Shown: piece after piece, positions 12,887 through 24,525 of the stretch | Layout of the letters: each line of letters opens with the position of its first letter | Numbering within the stretch: the first letter of the stretch is position 1 | NCBI GenBank assembly: GCA_003049485.1 | Contig: PYST01000180.1 | Location: 1 to 64,000, forward strand | DNA: 64,000 nucleotides | Direction of reading: 5' to 3' | Source: Ophioceras dolichostomum | Taxonomy: Eukaryota > Ascomycota > Sordariomycetes > Magnaporthales > Ophioceraceae | Made by a program: the position numbers and the translations under genes | The notes under the pieces: model-generated | Databases searched by the model: none | The model's input: only the letters and a program-made list of their open reading frames with translations | Told to the model about the DNA's origin: nothing

Positions 12887-13465
12887 GCACGCCACCGCCC
12901 AACAAGACACCAACACCACCACCTTGATTTGGTTAGTGATGCTCCCAGTCATCACAAGCACACCTACCACCCCCACGTCCGCGCTGCCTGCCCATCACCT
13001 GCTCGACAAACCAACGGCATGGCATACTGACATTTGGTTGCTTCCACCACCCTTTTCCGCTTCCTTACAGCGAGACAGAGTCTACTACTTCTACCACTTC
13101 TACTATCCGCCAAACTCTTACCACTCCCGGAAGCTTCCCAACCAAACGCGCGCACGCGGCCGCCGTGCGACTGGATCCATCCACCCGCCCCCTGACACCA
13201 CGCTGCTGCTCGTTCGTTCTTATCTCCGTCGCAAGTGCGCGCAGATGTGTGACTCGCAGCAGCGATGGCAGTGGCAGTCTGTCCCCCCACTTTGCCAGTT
13301 TCTGTGTCGATTTTTAAGACGAGAAAAACTGGACCCCTCCGCTTGTCTCTCTCTCTTCTCTATCCCCGCGGCGCCGTCGCCGCCGTACCCCATGTCCCTC
13401 CCTAGATACCTGTACTGTTTTCTATGCGCTTGTCCAGTCCCAACACCGGGATATGGAATGAGCGA

Positions 13466-13477
13466 CTACCTAGGTAG
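13466..13477. repeat. CTACCTAGGTAG palindrome
   Basis: A perfect 12-nt palindrome of the TACCTAGGTA family that recurs between genes in this window. Confidence 0.7.
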
Positions 13478-14585
13478 GCAGGCAAGGGCACGGCGGCGGC
13501 GGTGGATCACGGGACGACAGGAACGGCCTGGTCTCCAACGTCGAGCCGAGTCCCGAGTCCAACCACCCCGAGTCGCGGACATAGAGAGAGAGACAGATAC
13601 AAGCGAGCAGGCAGAGTGAGAGGCAGACCTCAAAAGTCGACTCCCACCAGGCACTCTACAAAACCGAACCACCCAAAAATCACTTACACCCACTTCTTCT
13701 TCTTCCTCCTCTTCCACTAGCAAGGAAACTTCCGGACTTTCGAAAACCCGTTTCATCCAACCAAGCCCATGGACAAAGGACTTTTTCTTTTTTCCCCGCG
13801 TTTCTTTTTTTCAAAGACTGGTTTTTTTTCACACGCGAGAGAGAGATGAGAAAGATAACTTGTTGCACTTCTACATATCAAACCACACTTTGATGATGAA
13901 GGAGGGAAAAGACTGATCATGACAGCGCTGACGAGAGAGCGGAAAAGGAGACTAGACAGACCAGGCCCGATTCCCCCTTCTCTCTCCATCTGCTGCGCGG
14001 AGATTAGAGATTGGGGGAAGGGAAAGTCTCTGGCTCTGGCTCTTCTCACTCCGTGGGGGACAACACTTTTCTTCTCATTGTTTCTTTTTGATCTCCTGAA
14101 CTCTTTTGTTCCAACGACGGCTTGCTTTGGATACCTGCACACCCACACACACACATCCACACAACCTGCCCCTTCTACGTCTCTCTCCATCGCTCCATGC
14201 ACGCACACCCACACCCTAGACTCTGTACCGAAGGTCGGCCTTCTGATAACTATCTGTCCTCTGTTTCCTGTTTTGCTCGCTCTGCTCGCTATTTTGTTTT
14301 TCTTTTCCTTGATCTGCCTTTGCCTGTTCAATGATCCGTCTTGTTATGTCATGTTATTTCATCATCTAAATGTCCGTCTCTGTCTCTGATTTTCTCCCTC
14401 CTACTACATTATACTTCGCTTCTTTGTAAGGATCGGGATCTCTCTCTCTCTCTCTCCTGGGACCGCTTCGACTCGTGTCAACGAGCTGTAGAAGCTCTTC
14501 CCTGGTTGGTTAGGTTCCCAAAGCTCCCGAAACCCTTTGTTGGATTCCCTGGCCTATTTTCCTGGTACCTAGCTGTCGTTTTCAG

Positions 14586-14591
14586 AATAAA
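14586..14591 (+). terminator. Candidate AATAAA poly(A) signal
   Basis: A canonical AATAAA hexamer in A/T-rich DNA after 1.7 kb of C/T-rich sequence downstream of the C2H2 stop codon. Fungal poly(A) signals are loose, so this is only a candidate. Confidence 0.3.
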
Positions 14592-14666
14592 CTTATCATG
14601 ACTTCTGTTGATAAAATCTCACATTGTGCCGCGCATACCCACGGGAGTACTAGCCTTTAAATTCCA

Positions 14667-14707
14667 AGGTATGTACCTACCTAGGTACCTCGGTAGATAG
14701 GTACTAG
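14667..14707. repeat. Cluster of TACCTAGGTA-type motifs
   Basis: Holds ACCTACCTAGGTACCT (14675-14690) and flanking partial copies GGTAGATAGGTACTAGG. It belongs to a dispersed short palindrome family found at many intergenic sites in this window. Confidence 0.7.
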
Positions 14708-15916
14708 GCAGGTGACACGTGTTTTCCAATACCCACCAACTCGCCCAGTTTATGGAGTCGTGCGTGTCTTCCTCCACGCCATGGTGTGCCATGCCATGCC
14801 ATGCCCAATTCTGCTTTGTCCTGGCGTGCGGGGGAACCGTACCCGTCAGCTAAGGACGCCACTGAACGCCACGCGTGACTGGCAAGGCTGAATGAGTGAC
14901 GCTCGCCCACATCGAAGAAGCCTCCTCGCTCCGGAGTTCCGCCGGGACAAAAAGAAAGCACGCACACGGCTTTATTGGCCCTACCGCGTACATGTATGAT
15001 TGTCTGCCGGAGGTTTTTTTTTTTTTTCTTTTGGGGGGGGGGGGGAGGGTTAGAAAAAGCCCGGCCAATGGGACAGTACAGCACAGCAGTGTGCAGTGCA
15101 GTGCAGGTGCAGTGCATGCAGTCTCTGCTGTACCTTTTCGCTTCCCCGCTCGGCTCAGCCCAGTTACAGCCCAGGACAGCCATGCCAGACTGGTCGGGGA
15201 CAGGAGGCAAGGCTGAGGGAAGAGTTTTCCTTACCTGACACGACATCGTCAGTCCGGCCGGGCGAGCGAGCGGCGCTCGGGCTCGGTCCGAAGTAATAGC
15301 GCCGACAGGCGTTTGTGTTAGGGATTCACCACAACTTGCTTTCAGAGGTAGGATGTAACTAACATCATATCTTATTTTTCCTCCCCTTCTGTCTTGTTTT
15401 TTTTCCCCTTTTTGTGTCACGCTATCTCTCACAAGCGAACTAAACGAGCTCCCCCGTCTCGCCCTGCTTCTTGATACCACCCGCAAAACTCTCCGGTAGT
15501 GTTCACCGGTAAGCGAAGCTTCAGGAAGAAAGAAAAAAAAAAGCTCCGATGCTTCTCCAGGATGGGATTTGTGTACCCGAGCCTAAGCGAACGCCCCTTT
15601 TCTCCTGGAACTGATGCAATTGTGCTACCGACGTATGGGCTTTTGTGCAGTTTTGGCTTGTATGGATTGCCCCTGATTGGCTCAACCGTAAGTGCCTACT
15701 CTCTTGTCCTGTTTCTGCTCTGCCCGGCTTCTGTACCGTGATGATGCCCCATCCACCCACCCACACAGTCGGTTTTGTGTGATTTTTTTTTTCCAACCGG
15801 AGAAGGCCTTTGCATTATCGTCGTGTGTGTCGTGTGACCCTACTACGTGCAGATATAGAAAAGGCCCTATTTCTTCATGTTCATCATCCATCCCATCCAT
15901 ACCCCCCCCCCCCCTT

Positions 15917-15997
15917 NNNNNNNNNNNNNNNNNNNNNNNNNNNNNNNNNNNNNNNNNNNNNNNNNNNNNNNNNNNNNNNNNNNNNNNNNNNNNNNNN
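15917..15997. other. 81-bp assembly gap (N) between C homopolymers
   Basis: All bases are N, flanked by a run of about 14 C on the left and about 9 C on the right. The underlying sequence is probably a longer poly-C/poly-G tract that could not be read. No coding feature touches it. Confidence 0.98.
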
Positions 15998-18213
15998 CCC
16001 CCCCCCTTTCTTCCTCCGCTTCCCCCAGCCATGCATAATTAATTGCCCCTGCCGACAAACCGGTGAGATGCCCCAACTTGCTTTCGTTTTTGAGGCTTCC
16101 GTAGGGCTAACCCTACCCGTCTGGGGTAGTTCCTCGGTGAAATACCTCCTCTCCCCGCAACGCCACATGACTGCTGCGCTGCTGTACGGAACTGACGGAA
16201 CTAACTGTCTGGCCTGTGCCTTGGCGAGCTTGCAGCCGACCATCCGGGATCTCCTCGGCGGAGGCATAGGCATGATGTCGTACAGGAGGAGTAGAAGCTG
16301 GGGGTAGAGGAAGGCTTCCAACCTACTTACGTAGGCAGCTCAGTTCTCCCTCACCAAGCCAGCGAACTCTTCACAATAATAATGGGAGATGGAAGAACGC
16401 ACCAGGGCAAAGGTGCCTGTCTGCGTACTAGTTACTTGGTAGTTAGGCACGGTTGCTCAACTCTGCGTGTACTTGCCACTTCCGGCTGGGGCGGGACTTG
16501 TGGCGCGCATCCCGGGCTGGCAGCAGAATGCATCAGCCGCGTGCGCGGACGGACGCCCCCGAGGCGAGGCATAGTAGTGCCCCATACTCCGGACGGGCGA
16601 ACCTCGTCCTTATCCCTATCTGGTAACCGGCCTGCGGATGGTGGCATGTCCATAGTGCCCGGAGCAAGGCTTTTTTCTACCCAGCTTCGGTGCTAGCTAA
16701 GTCTCTCCTCAATCTTTTTTTCAATCACTCCTTTTCTCTTCCTCTTCCCTTCCTTCTTCCCTCCATCATTCATCCATCCTTCGAAAGAAGCCCGGTGTGA
16801 TGCACGCTGCCTCAACGCTGAAGGGCTGTGATGGATGGTGGTGGTGATGATCTCAGGCAAGACACACCTTCCTAGCACTCGCTCAGGCAAGTCTTTTTTT
16901 CCTGCTTCCAGCGGGCGTAGGCTGTCCATGCTTCGCACTTTGTGATGTGATGAGCGTGATGTGTACGTGAGTGTTGAGAACAGAAGTCATTTCGGGGACA
17001 GCGCCCGCTGCCAGCTCAAACTAGCCGGCTAGCTACGGCCAGCTTCACACCCTGCTGGACATGCGGCGGTGGTGACAGGGCATATCCCTGAAATCCTTTG
17101 ATCTTTTTTCTTGCCTTTCTGTTGCCTCGTCGAGGCTCGTCGAGGGAGAGAATCCGGTTATAAAGAGCCGTGGAGCTCGCAGTGATCGACATGACTGCTT
17201 GATCGGAACATGCACCTGCACATCCATCCGACCAAGCTCCTTTTGTCTTCCTCCCCCTATCCCCAAGCAAAGAGTCTAGCCCTTTGGCAACAACCACCCA
17301 TTGCGGCATCTTCCTCCTCCTCCCCTCCAAGCAGCCAACGGCACAAGTAGACTAGACTCCCTCCCCTTGCAGCAACGACGCCCATACAGTAGGACCGTCA
17401 TCTCCTTCACTTGCCGCTCAACGATGGCCCCGCCGCAATACGCGAAAGAAGATAGGAAATCCGGCTACGAGGACTCGCCTGACAATCCTCCTCAACCTAG
17501 AGACCCATGTAAGAGCCCCCCATTCAGGTCAGGAGGCTTCCTATCTTTCCCCGTTCCCTCCTGAGTGATGGCAAGCAAAAAAAGAACTTTGGAGTGATAA
17601 ACTTAGCTTGCTAACCAGATTTGAACAAAAAAGTTCCCGGCAGATAGGGAACAAGCAGCTCAGAGCAATACCGTCATCGGTTCGGGTGCGGATCATCGAG
17701 CTGGTCTCGAGGTCTGTTCTGCAGAGGATTTTCTTGGGCGCGCGAGGAGGAACATGAGGGGAGTGGGAGGAACGTAGCATGTTTAGGGACCAGAGGATTT
17801 AAGCCGGGCGGCCTAGGAATCAGTACTACCGCCCTATTTACCTAGATAGCTGCCTGCCTACCTACCCACTGAGCCAGATGCATGCATCTCTCGACGGAAC
17901 AAGGGAAAGCAAGGGGGGCGCTGGATCGCACCTTGAGGGCGAACGAAAAGCAAGTCTGTTGCCGTATGATGGATAGGTCACGATGTTTCATGGTCTTTTG
18001 TCTAACTTATCATCAAAAGTTGTCTGCCATCCTTGAGTTTTGGACTTGGTGAATAAATCAGTGGTTCCGGTCTTTCTACATTGATGCATCTGCGTGCTTG
18101 TTTAACCGGTTCTGTTGCTAACCTGCCGGTGGTGAAGATAAACAAAACTCGTAACCGAGCTGAAGTGCTGTTGTTCCTCTCTATGCTGCCACCGCCAGTC
18201 CTACCTGGATGGA

Positions 18214-18655
18214 CTAGAGCCTCTGTCTCAGGGGCACAGCACTACTACCGCCACCACCACCGCCACCACCATCACCAGCAGAACCATAACCCCACTCCCT
18301 CGCAGGCGAAGGCGAAGCCTTATAAACGCTCAAATGCCCATCCTCGTACGCCAAGAAGTCGTAGAAGCTACCATCAGCCTGCAGCGACGGCGAGGACTCG
18401 GCGAACGACGCGGGACCAGAAAAGCTGGGATAGTAATCGCCTTGATGATAATAATGGCCTCCTGAATGGGAGTAGCATCCTCCTCCGGGATGGCCGGGAG
18501 CGAGGGCCGTCAGAGACGAGGAGGAGGCCCACGAGGGCGGGCGGATGGGTATCGTTGAGCGGGGGAGGAGTGTTGCTCCTGAGTTTTGGGGGTAGAGCTG
18601 TGATCTCGGGGGTGCTGGGCGCTGAGGCTGGGGCTGGAGTTGTTGTTGTTGTTGC

Positions 18656-18688
<33 letters not shown>

Positions 18689-20847
18689 TTCTGCTGCTGC
18701 TGCTTCTGCTGCTGATCTTGCTTATACATATCAGACTTCCCTGCCCCAAGCCTGCCGTTATAAGGCCTGTCCGCAGAGCCATAGTTGCCCGGGACGGGAG
18801 GGGGTGGCTTGCAGTCGTCGAGTTGTCCTCCTTCATTTTCAGCAGCAGCAGCAGTGGGAGGAGGGCGACGTGACGGCGAGGAGAATGACAGTGCGGATAA
18901 AGACAGGGATGTCAACGTCATTAGAGAGGCGACGCCGAAGTGCATTGGTTGAGAGGCGCGGCGCGGCGGCGGAGAGGAGAGAGATGGGATGGAGGCGGAT
19001 GCGGAGGCGGATGCGGAGGGGGAGGCCGATAGTGGCGACTTGGGTGACGCGGCTTGGGAGGTGCGGTGGGGAGGAGAAGAAGAAGGAGATGGTAGGAAGA
19101 AGGGCGTCGAGGGTGGTCGTGGTAGTGGAGTCGTCGGGGTCGGTGAGGCCAGTGGTGGGAGTAGGGCTGCGCGGTCGTGGTGCTCGGGGAAGAAACCGCT
19201 TGACGCGCCGGTGGTGGGCGGTAGCGGCGATGGTCCCCATGCCTCTGCCGTTGTTGTTGCCGCCGTTGTAGGCGAGGACTTCGCTAACGGAGAAGAAAAC
19301 GCCGGTTTTGAAGCCGCTGTGGTGGGTGTGACCGGTGATGCCGGCAAGCTGATTGGGGAGGAGATGGCTGGTCGCTGCCACTGCAGTGGCGGAATCGCGA
19401 CGATCGTGATGCCATTGGTGGTGGTGGTGGTGGTGTCTCTTGTGCGTGCGGCGGCGGGGCCCTGCAACTGAGCGATCTCGCTGCCGTTCCCCGGGCTTGG
19501 GCTGCCGCTGCCACTGCCACTCCCGCCAGCGCCGCTTCCTCGATTTGTGCCCCGGCTGCTAGCTGACGAGTTGAGGACCGTGTTGCTGTCGGCGTCGGTA
19601 TTATCGGAGAGGCGCTTGTGCTTCTTCAGCGACGTCAACGTTATCGTGGTGGTCCTCTTTGTGCTCTGGTGCCCTGTCGTTGCGGCTGAAGTGCCGAGCA
19701 GACGGGGGATGAACTGTCTGAAAAAGGGTTTTGTTGCTGGAAGCGAGCCGCAAATCTGTGTTTGTTTTTCGGCGAGGGAATGCTCAGGGGTCAGGGGTCA
19801 GTGACCGGATTATTTCTTCGTCTCTCTGAAGCAGTTTAGGTGAATGGAAGGAGGAAAAAGACACACGATGCCTATGTAAAGCTCTACGGCTCCCAAGGTG
19901 ATGGCCTTGTGCGAGCGGAAGGGCATGTCGTAGTCAAAGGCGGTTAACATATCCCAGGTGTAGTACGTGCGCACCGCACCGGCAGCCGTGGCGAAGATTC
20001 CGCCGGTGAGCAAGCCCTGGATGATGAACAGCTGCCTGCGCGGCAGCTTGAGGCCCATGACGGTGCGGATGGGTAAGAGGACGATAAGGAAGTCGGTCAC
20101 GGTGTTGATGCAGCCGGCCACTAGGAGGGCCGCCGGCTCGTTGATGCAGGCCTGGGGCCTAGATGAGAGCGTCCAGTAGCTGGCGAGGGGCCGGCAGGAG
20201 TTCATCGCGACGATGACGAACGTGGCGCCTCCAGTAGCCACGACAGCCACCACGGCCAAGGTGATCCGCCTCATCGGCACGTCGCCCGCCGCCGCGACCA
20301 GCCGGTATATCAGCGCCAGCATCGAGAGCTTGGTGAGCGTCGTGGCGACACCGAAGACGACGCTGGCCGCCAGCTTCAGCTTGAGCGCCGCCGGGGCCTC
20401 GTCGAGGGGGAGGTCCCATATGTGCCTGTCCAGGTGGAGTGCCTGCTCATGAATGATGCCCAAGATGGCGAAAGCGGTGGTGGGAACCTTTGATTTGTGC
20501 GCCTTTTCGTCAGCCACTCGCTCAACTCACCCTCCTAAGCCCCTCCGAAGACCCAACGCTCCGGGCGCAAACGGCTCAGGGGAAGTAGGATAATGAGTGA
20601 CAGCCTTCTCTGTCAGGTCTGTTAGGTCTGTCGGGTCCTGTCTTACAAATGCAGCAACAATGAGGCCATCGTCCAGCCTTAGCCCATTCGACATCTTCCA
20701 TCTTGTGTACAGCCGAACTACGAGGATGAAAGTGACGACGGTCTGGAAGACGCAGATCAGGATCGCGTTACGAGGAGCCTGGCCTTCTGGGTTGAGAGTG
20801 TTCGGTGCCGGCCAGGAGGCGATCACCTCCGCTGGGGGCATTATCAT
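18214..20847 (-). CDS. Rhodopsin-like seven-helix membrane receptor with long polyQ tail
   Basis: Predicted plasma-membrane receptor-like protein of the fungal rhodopsin-domain family (PF20684 type, related to the membrane part of PTH11-like receptors); ligand unknown. Exons on the minus strand: 20847-20647, 20487-19867 and 19755-18214, giving 787 aa. Both introns (159 and 111 nt) are phase 0. Seven hydrophobic helices fall at about 29-47, 62-80, 102-131, 141-161, 184-207, 218-241 and 261-283. Family marks are the LDDGLIVAAF motif after helix 1, TKLSMLALIYRL in helix 3, NSCRPLASYW, NTVTDFLIVLLPI in helix 5 and ICGSLPATKPFFRQF after helix 7. Residues 285-787 form a disordered cytoplasmic tail rich in Ser, Pro, Thr and Gly, with a Gln tract at about 620-652. 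Without the second intron the gene would look like a truncated receptor next to a separate Ser/Pro-rich protein; the intron rejoins them exactly inside the conserved helix-7 motif. No CFEM domain precedes the helices. Confidence 0.85.
18639..18714 (-). repeat. CAG/CAA repeat encoding the Gln tract
   Basis: On the plus strand it reads as TTG/CTG/CTT triplets. On the coding minus strand these give Gln with spaced Lys. It lies in the tail of the rhodopsin-like receptor and is a likely site of length variation. Confidence 0.9.
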
Positions 20848-23297
20848 CTTGAGGAGCTGTCAGGTGGTGACGGGCGGACGACGACTGGCTGTCCTCGATT
20901 CTCTTGGGAGGCCGAGCCGCCGGAACGGGGAGCGCCGAGGAAGCTTCTCTGACCACCGTTCACAGAAAGAGAAAGCCTTTCTTCTTTACTGCCGGCCTGG
21001 CCGGTTCGGAGTGGCTGGAGTAGTCCGGGAGCCGGGCTGGCTACGGTGCGGAGGCGTTGGACAGCATGTGTGATGTTGCTCGTTGCCTTTGTTGAGAATG
21101 GCCAGATGGGTGGGAGGAGGAAAAAGAAGAGAAAGCTGTTAGTCCGCTCTGGTCGTAGAGAGGAGAGAAGATAGAGGAGAAGAAGCGTCCAGCTTCCTGC
21201 TAGTTGAGAACAGGGAAGCCGGCAAGTCGAACGTGCTTGGTAGAAGAAGCATATTGATCCCGCGGAGGACATGAAAGGCTGATGGACATCCGGACGAGTT
21301 TTCCCTCCGCGGATACAAGGTTTGTAAGGAAGTAGGTCGCCACCCGTGCACTGATGGTGAACTATGGGCAGGAGAAAAAGGAAGTTCATCAAACACCGGG
21401 AGTTAATCAGCGGCGTGCTTTTGCTTTTGGAAGCACTCATCTGACATGGCAGTAGTCCGGACATCTGTGTGCCGTCGCGGAGCGACTGATATATAGAAAA
21501 AGCCACACCCCAACGCCCCAACACCTCTCAGCGGAGAAAAAAGGAGCGAAAGGTACCGACCCGAGCCACCCACTATATCGCAGTCTCCCCGTTGGTGCTA
21601 GTGCTGCTAGTGGTTCTTGCTAGCTGGCGTGGCGGTGGCGGTAGTGGCAGCCTTGCCAGAATCCTCTTTCCTCCTCGTTGGGATGGATGTAAGGACGTAT
21701 GAATGATTCTGGATGGATGAGCGGAAGGCAAGTAGTATGGCTGAGGATGGGAGGAATGTGTTCGACAGAGTGGCCAATCATCTTCTTCTGCCTTAGTCCC
21801 GGGCCAGCTAGGCTCGCTCGGGCTCAGGGCCACAGCGGCGAGCGAGTCTTGCGCTAGTGTCGGTGGAGATCGGTGCCTCTGAAGAGGTGCAGCTATTGTT
21901 TTCCGGGAACGGCCCGTTCAGCCTCCTGGAGGCACGTATGTAGAAGGCCGAGCTCCGGAGATGGCCTGGATGCATGGATATATTATGGATAGATGGCGCC
22001 ATCGATTGTGTCCTGTCGATTCCTCCTCTTCTACGCTAAACACACCGAATATATACTTCAGCCAAGACTGACTGACAACCGACAGTGAAAGACAGCTGAG
22101 ACATAGCGGTGCTGACCTGTAGGTTTCGGCTTCCAGCCTTGGACCGAAGCCGTAGTCATGTCTGCAGCGCACTGCTGCAAGTCAGCTCGGTCCTACTCCT
22201 AGTACTCACCGTAGGTGAAATGCTAGGATGGCCCGAGAAGTGAGACTCGAAAGTTAGCCAAGCAAAGGAGGGAAGGCGAACAAAAGCGAAAATGCCGAAA
22301 AATGAGTTGCTTATGTGTATATATCTGATGGTAATGGGATAAGGGGCGAGACACTATCTTCACATCTTCGCCCGGGCCGTAGGGAGGGTGGCCAATCGCT
22401 TGTATTCCTCCTGACCTCCAACTGGGGATCCGGGGGATGGTCAAAACTTGGCCTTCAAGCTTTGTCCCGTTTTAAGCTTCTTCGGATTCCCTGAACTACT
22501 TGCCATGCGAAAGAAAACAGTTTGGCCGCTTGGCCAGGGGTAATACATGGTCTTCGCTAGGTCGAGTTCTCGTTCAGCTTGGACCTCTTCAAGTTCACGG
22601 CGGTTCGTCCGATCTTGGTCGGCCGAGCAGTGCACTCCAACGTAAGCGACGGGATAGTCTCAGACCCCAGGGAACGGGGTAGTGCGGCCGATCGCGCTGC
22701 CCACGAGGCACAATCTGTTGCTTGCCCAGTTCTATCTAGTTGTAAGGAGAGACGGAGAGATAAGAGATAATTCGGATTTAGTCCGTGTTCTCTCGTCCTA
22801 GGATGTGGGAGATGAATGATGGCGGGCGGCTCAAGCTCCCAATTCGTGTACCTACAGGGAAGCTTCTTTTCCTCTTACCACATTGCTTTCATCCAATGGT
22901 CGAGCTGTCCACCTCCCATGGTTGATCGGATTCTCCCGAATCGAAGCAGAGTGTTTCAAAGTTTGGCCCTGAGCGCTTCCAGTAAATAAGAACAACCCCA
23001 TCTCAGGTCTCGAAATTCCCAAGATCGCTGGTTGAGGACTGTCGTGGCACGCGTGGTAGCGTCTCTTCAGTTGGCACAATCGCACAGGAGGGAAGAAATA
23101 AACGATGGAGGACGTGGTCACGAAAGATACCAGTCATCTAGAGGCCATCTAGACTTGGTGCGGGCGTTGCATGTCCAATGTCCATGTGCAGAAAACCGTC
23201 GATTAGGTTCAGGAGCTCAGTCTAGCAAGGAGTTCTACTGATTCCCCTGCCGCAACCCACGTGCTGTCCACTGCACCGCAAATGTCCAAGGGACCGT
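20848..23297. other. Intergenic region, no gene recognised
   Basis: Upstream DNA of the rhodopsin-like receptor on the left and 3' DNA of RPL10A on the right. A 226-codon minus-strand frame (21524-20844) ends with a TGA overlapping the receptor's ATG, but its composition looks non-coding. I see no domain, tRNA or repeat of note in the rest. Confidence 0.5.
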
Positions 23298-24525
23298 CTA
23301 GTACAGCCTCTTGGGAGGAGACATGGTAGCCTTGATCGTTAGGCTACCCACGTTCTGCCAACCCTTCTTCAGCAGCGAGACAAGGTAGTTGATGGCCAAC
23401 ATGATGTTACCAACCAGCTGCTCCTGGGTCATGCCGACGTTGCCAACGGCGACGCCCAGGCAGAGAACCTTCTTCAGCTGGAACTTGATGGTCGACTTGA
23501 CCTCGGTGACCTTGCCGCTCAGATCGTCCGCGTGCGAGACCGGGGTGGGGAACTTGCCAGCTGTAATGGCGACACCAACAGATCACGATCAGCAAGATGT
23601 TATCCTTCCGGACAGGAAAGTCTGTAGGAGAGTCTGTAGAACTCGTCGAGATAGAATTCGCGCGTGGATTTTGGATGACATACCCTTGGACAGGCCGGGA
23701 CCCAGGAGACGAGGGATCTGCTTGATCAAGCTGTCCGAGGCGATGAACGCGTCGTACTTGCGAGCCAGCTTCTTGATAAGCTTCTTGTTCTTGTTCAGCT
23801 TCTTCAGGTCGTCGGCCGACATGGCATCGATGCCGCCGTGCTTGGCACGGTCGATATCGTGCTGGTCACCGAGAATGCTGTGGTAGAACTTTGGTTAGTT
23901 CAGGGGTCACTTGGTATCGCCATCGTGCACTTATGACGCCAGGACGAAGCAAGAGCAACAGGATAGTGGGACTCACCAGATAGCCATGTTCGGGCGGGGA
24001 ACAACGGGCAGCTTCACGGTGCCAGAGAAACGCTTGTCACGCTGGGGGTCATAGTTCTTCAGGCCCTGTTCGTCGTCGAAATTGTGGTTAGCAACCCTAT
24101 CCAGCCAAAGATCCGACGTATGGCCAGCCCTTCCACCGCAGCGCAGCAGGCAAGCCCTTGCGGAACGCGACAGTCCCGAAAGCCAGCGAATGCTCCCTGT
24201 GTCCGGGACTGGGAGATGCCGGTGCTGGTGCCAAATCGGGAAGCCCACGATCTCTCGGCGCATCGAAGACTTCTCGCAACGCTCGCAATGGAATGGGATC
24301 GCGGCCAGGGACAAATTCAACGAGATGCGGCGTACGATCTGGAGCTCGACAGTCTCGAGGAAGTTCCGCTTCTTCTGGTTGAGGGAGTAGTCGAGCAACT
24401 CGCCGACGTTGGAACGCACTCCGGCGACTATGGCAGAGTTACAGAGTCGTCAGCTTTGTTGTCTTCTGCGCAAGGCGCGGCGGGTTTGCAGCCGAAAAAA
24501 AGCACATACCGGTGATCTTAGACAT
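23298..24525 (-). CDS. RPL10A: 60S ribosomal protein uL1 (L10a)
   Basis: Structural protein of the large ribosomal subunit that forms the L1 stalk and helps release deacylated tRNA from the E site. Exons on the minus strand: 24525-24510, 24427-24336, 24065-23977, 23877-23684 and 23560-23298, giving 217 aa, exactly the usual eukaryotic length. The protein opens MSKITVAGVRSNVGELL, carries FSGTVKLPVVPRPNMAICIL and GDQHDIDRAKHGGIDAM, and ends SPPKRLY, all typical of the family. Four introns cluster in the first two thirds, a pattern common in fungal ribosomal protein genes. Introns are 82, 270, 99 and 123 nt. The 270-nt second intron is a multiple of three and has no in-frame stop. A TCACGTGA site lies about 200 nt upstream. 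Identification is essentially certain. Confidence 0.98.
24066..24335 (-). other. RPL10A intron 2: 270 nt, stop-free and in frame
   Basis: Bounded by GTACGC at the donor and a CAG acceptor. The length is divisible by three and the frame stays open through it, so a transcript keeping this intron would encode uL1 with a 90-residue insert. The insert is not ribosomal-protein-like; it has scattered Cys and many Arg. I looked for C/D snoRNA boxes (TGATGA and CTGA) on the transcribed strand and saw none. Confidence 0.75.

Larger units (their letters stand above)
12887..18213. other. Long 3' region of the C2H2 gene, then intergenic DNA
   Basis: C/T-rich, ORF-poor DNA continues to about 14,600, where an AATAAA (14586-14591) could be the poly(A) signal, suggesting a 3' UTR of up to 1.7 kb. 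Beyond it lie a TACCTAGGTA-type palindrome cluster (14667-14707), a T-run followed by a G-run (15015-15047) and an assembly gap. A short ATG frame at 17424 (start MAPPQYAKEDRK) ends near a GTAAGA donor, but I could not extend it into a convincing gene. Confidence 0.5.

Noticed and set aside
17424..17507. Possible small gene starting MAPPQYAKEDRK
   Set aside because: There is a GTAAGA donor after 28 codons, but the best acceptor leads to a stop within ten codons; too little support.
18081..19271. 396-codon plus-strand frame opposite the receptor tail
   Set aside because: It is low-complexity Arg/Val/Ala-rich sequence lying antisense to a better supported coding exon; a shadow of the repeats.
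19810..20517. Rhodopsin-like gene truncated after helix 7
   Set aside because: The apparent end (FPPSIHLNCFRETKK) is intron sequence. Splicing at 19866/19756 restores the family motif and continues in frame into the long tail.
20844..21524. 226-codon minus-strand frame whose stop overlaps the receptor ATG
   Set aside because: Composition looks non-coding, there is no domain, and the overlap is probably chance. I kept it only as a remark.
24097..24288. Independent small gene inside RPL10A intron 2
   Set aside because: The frame is part of the open intron; no start context or conservation can be shown.
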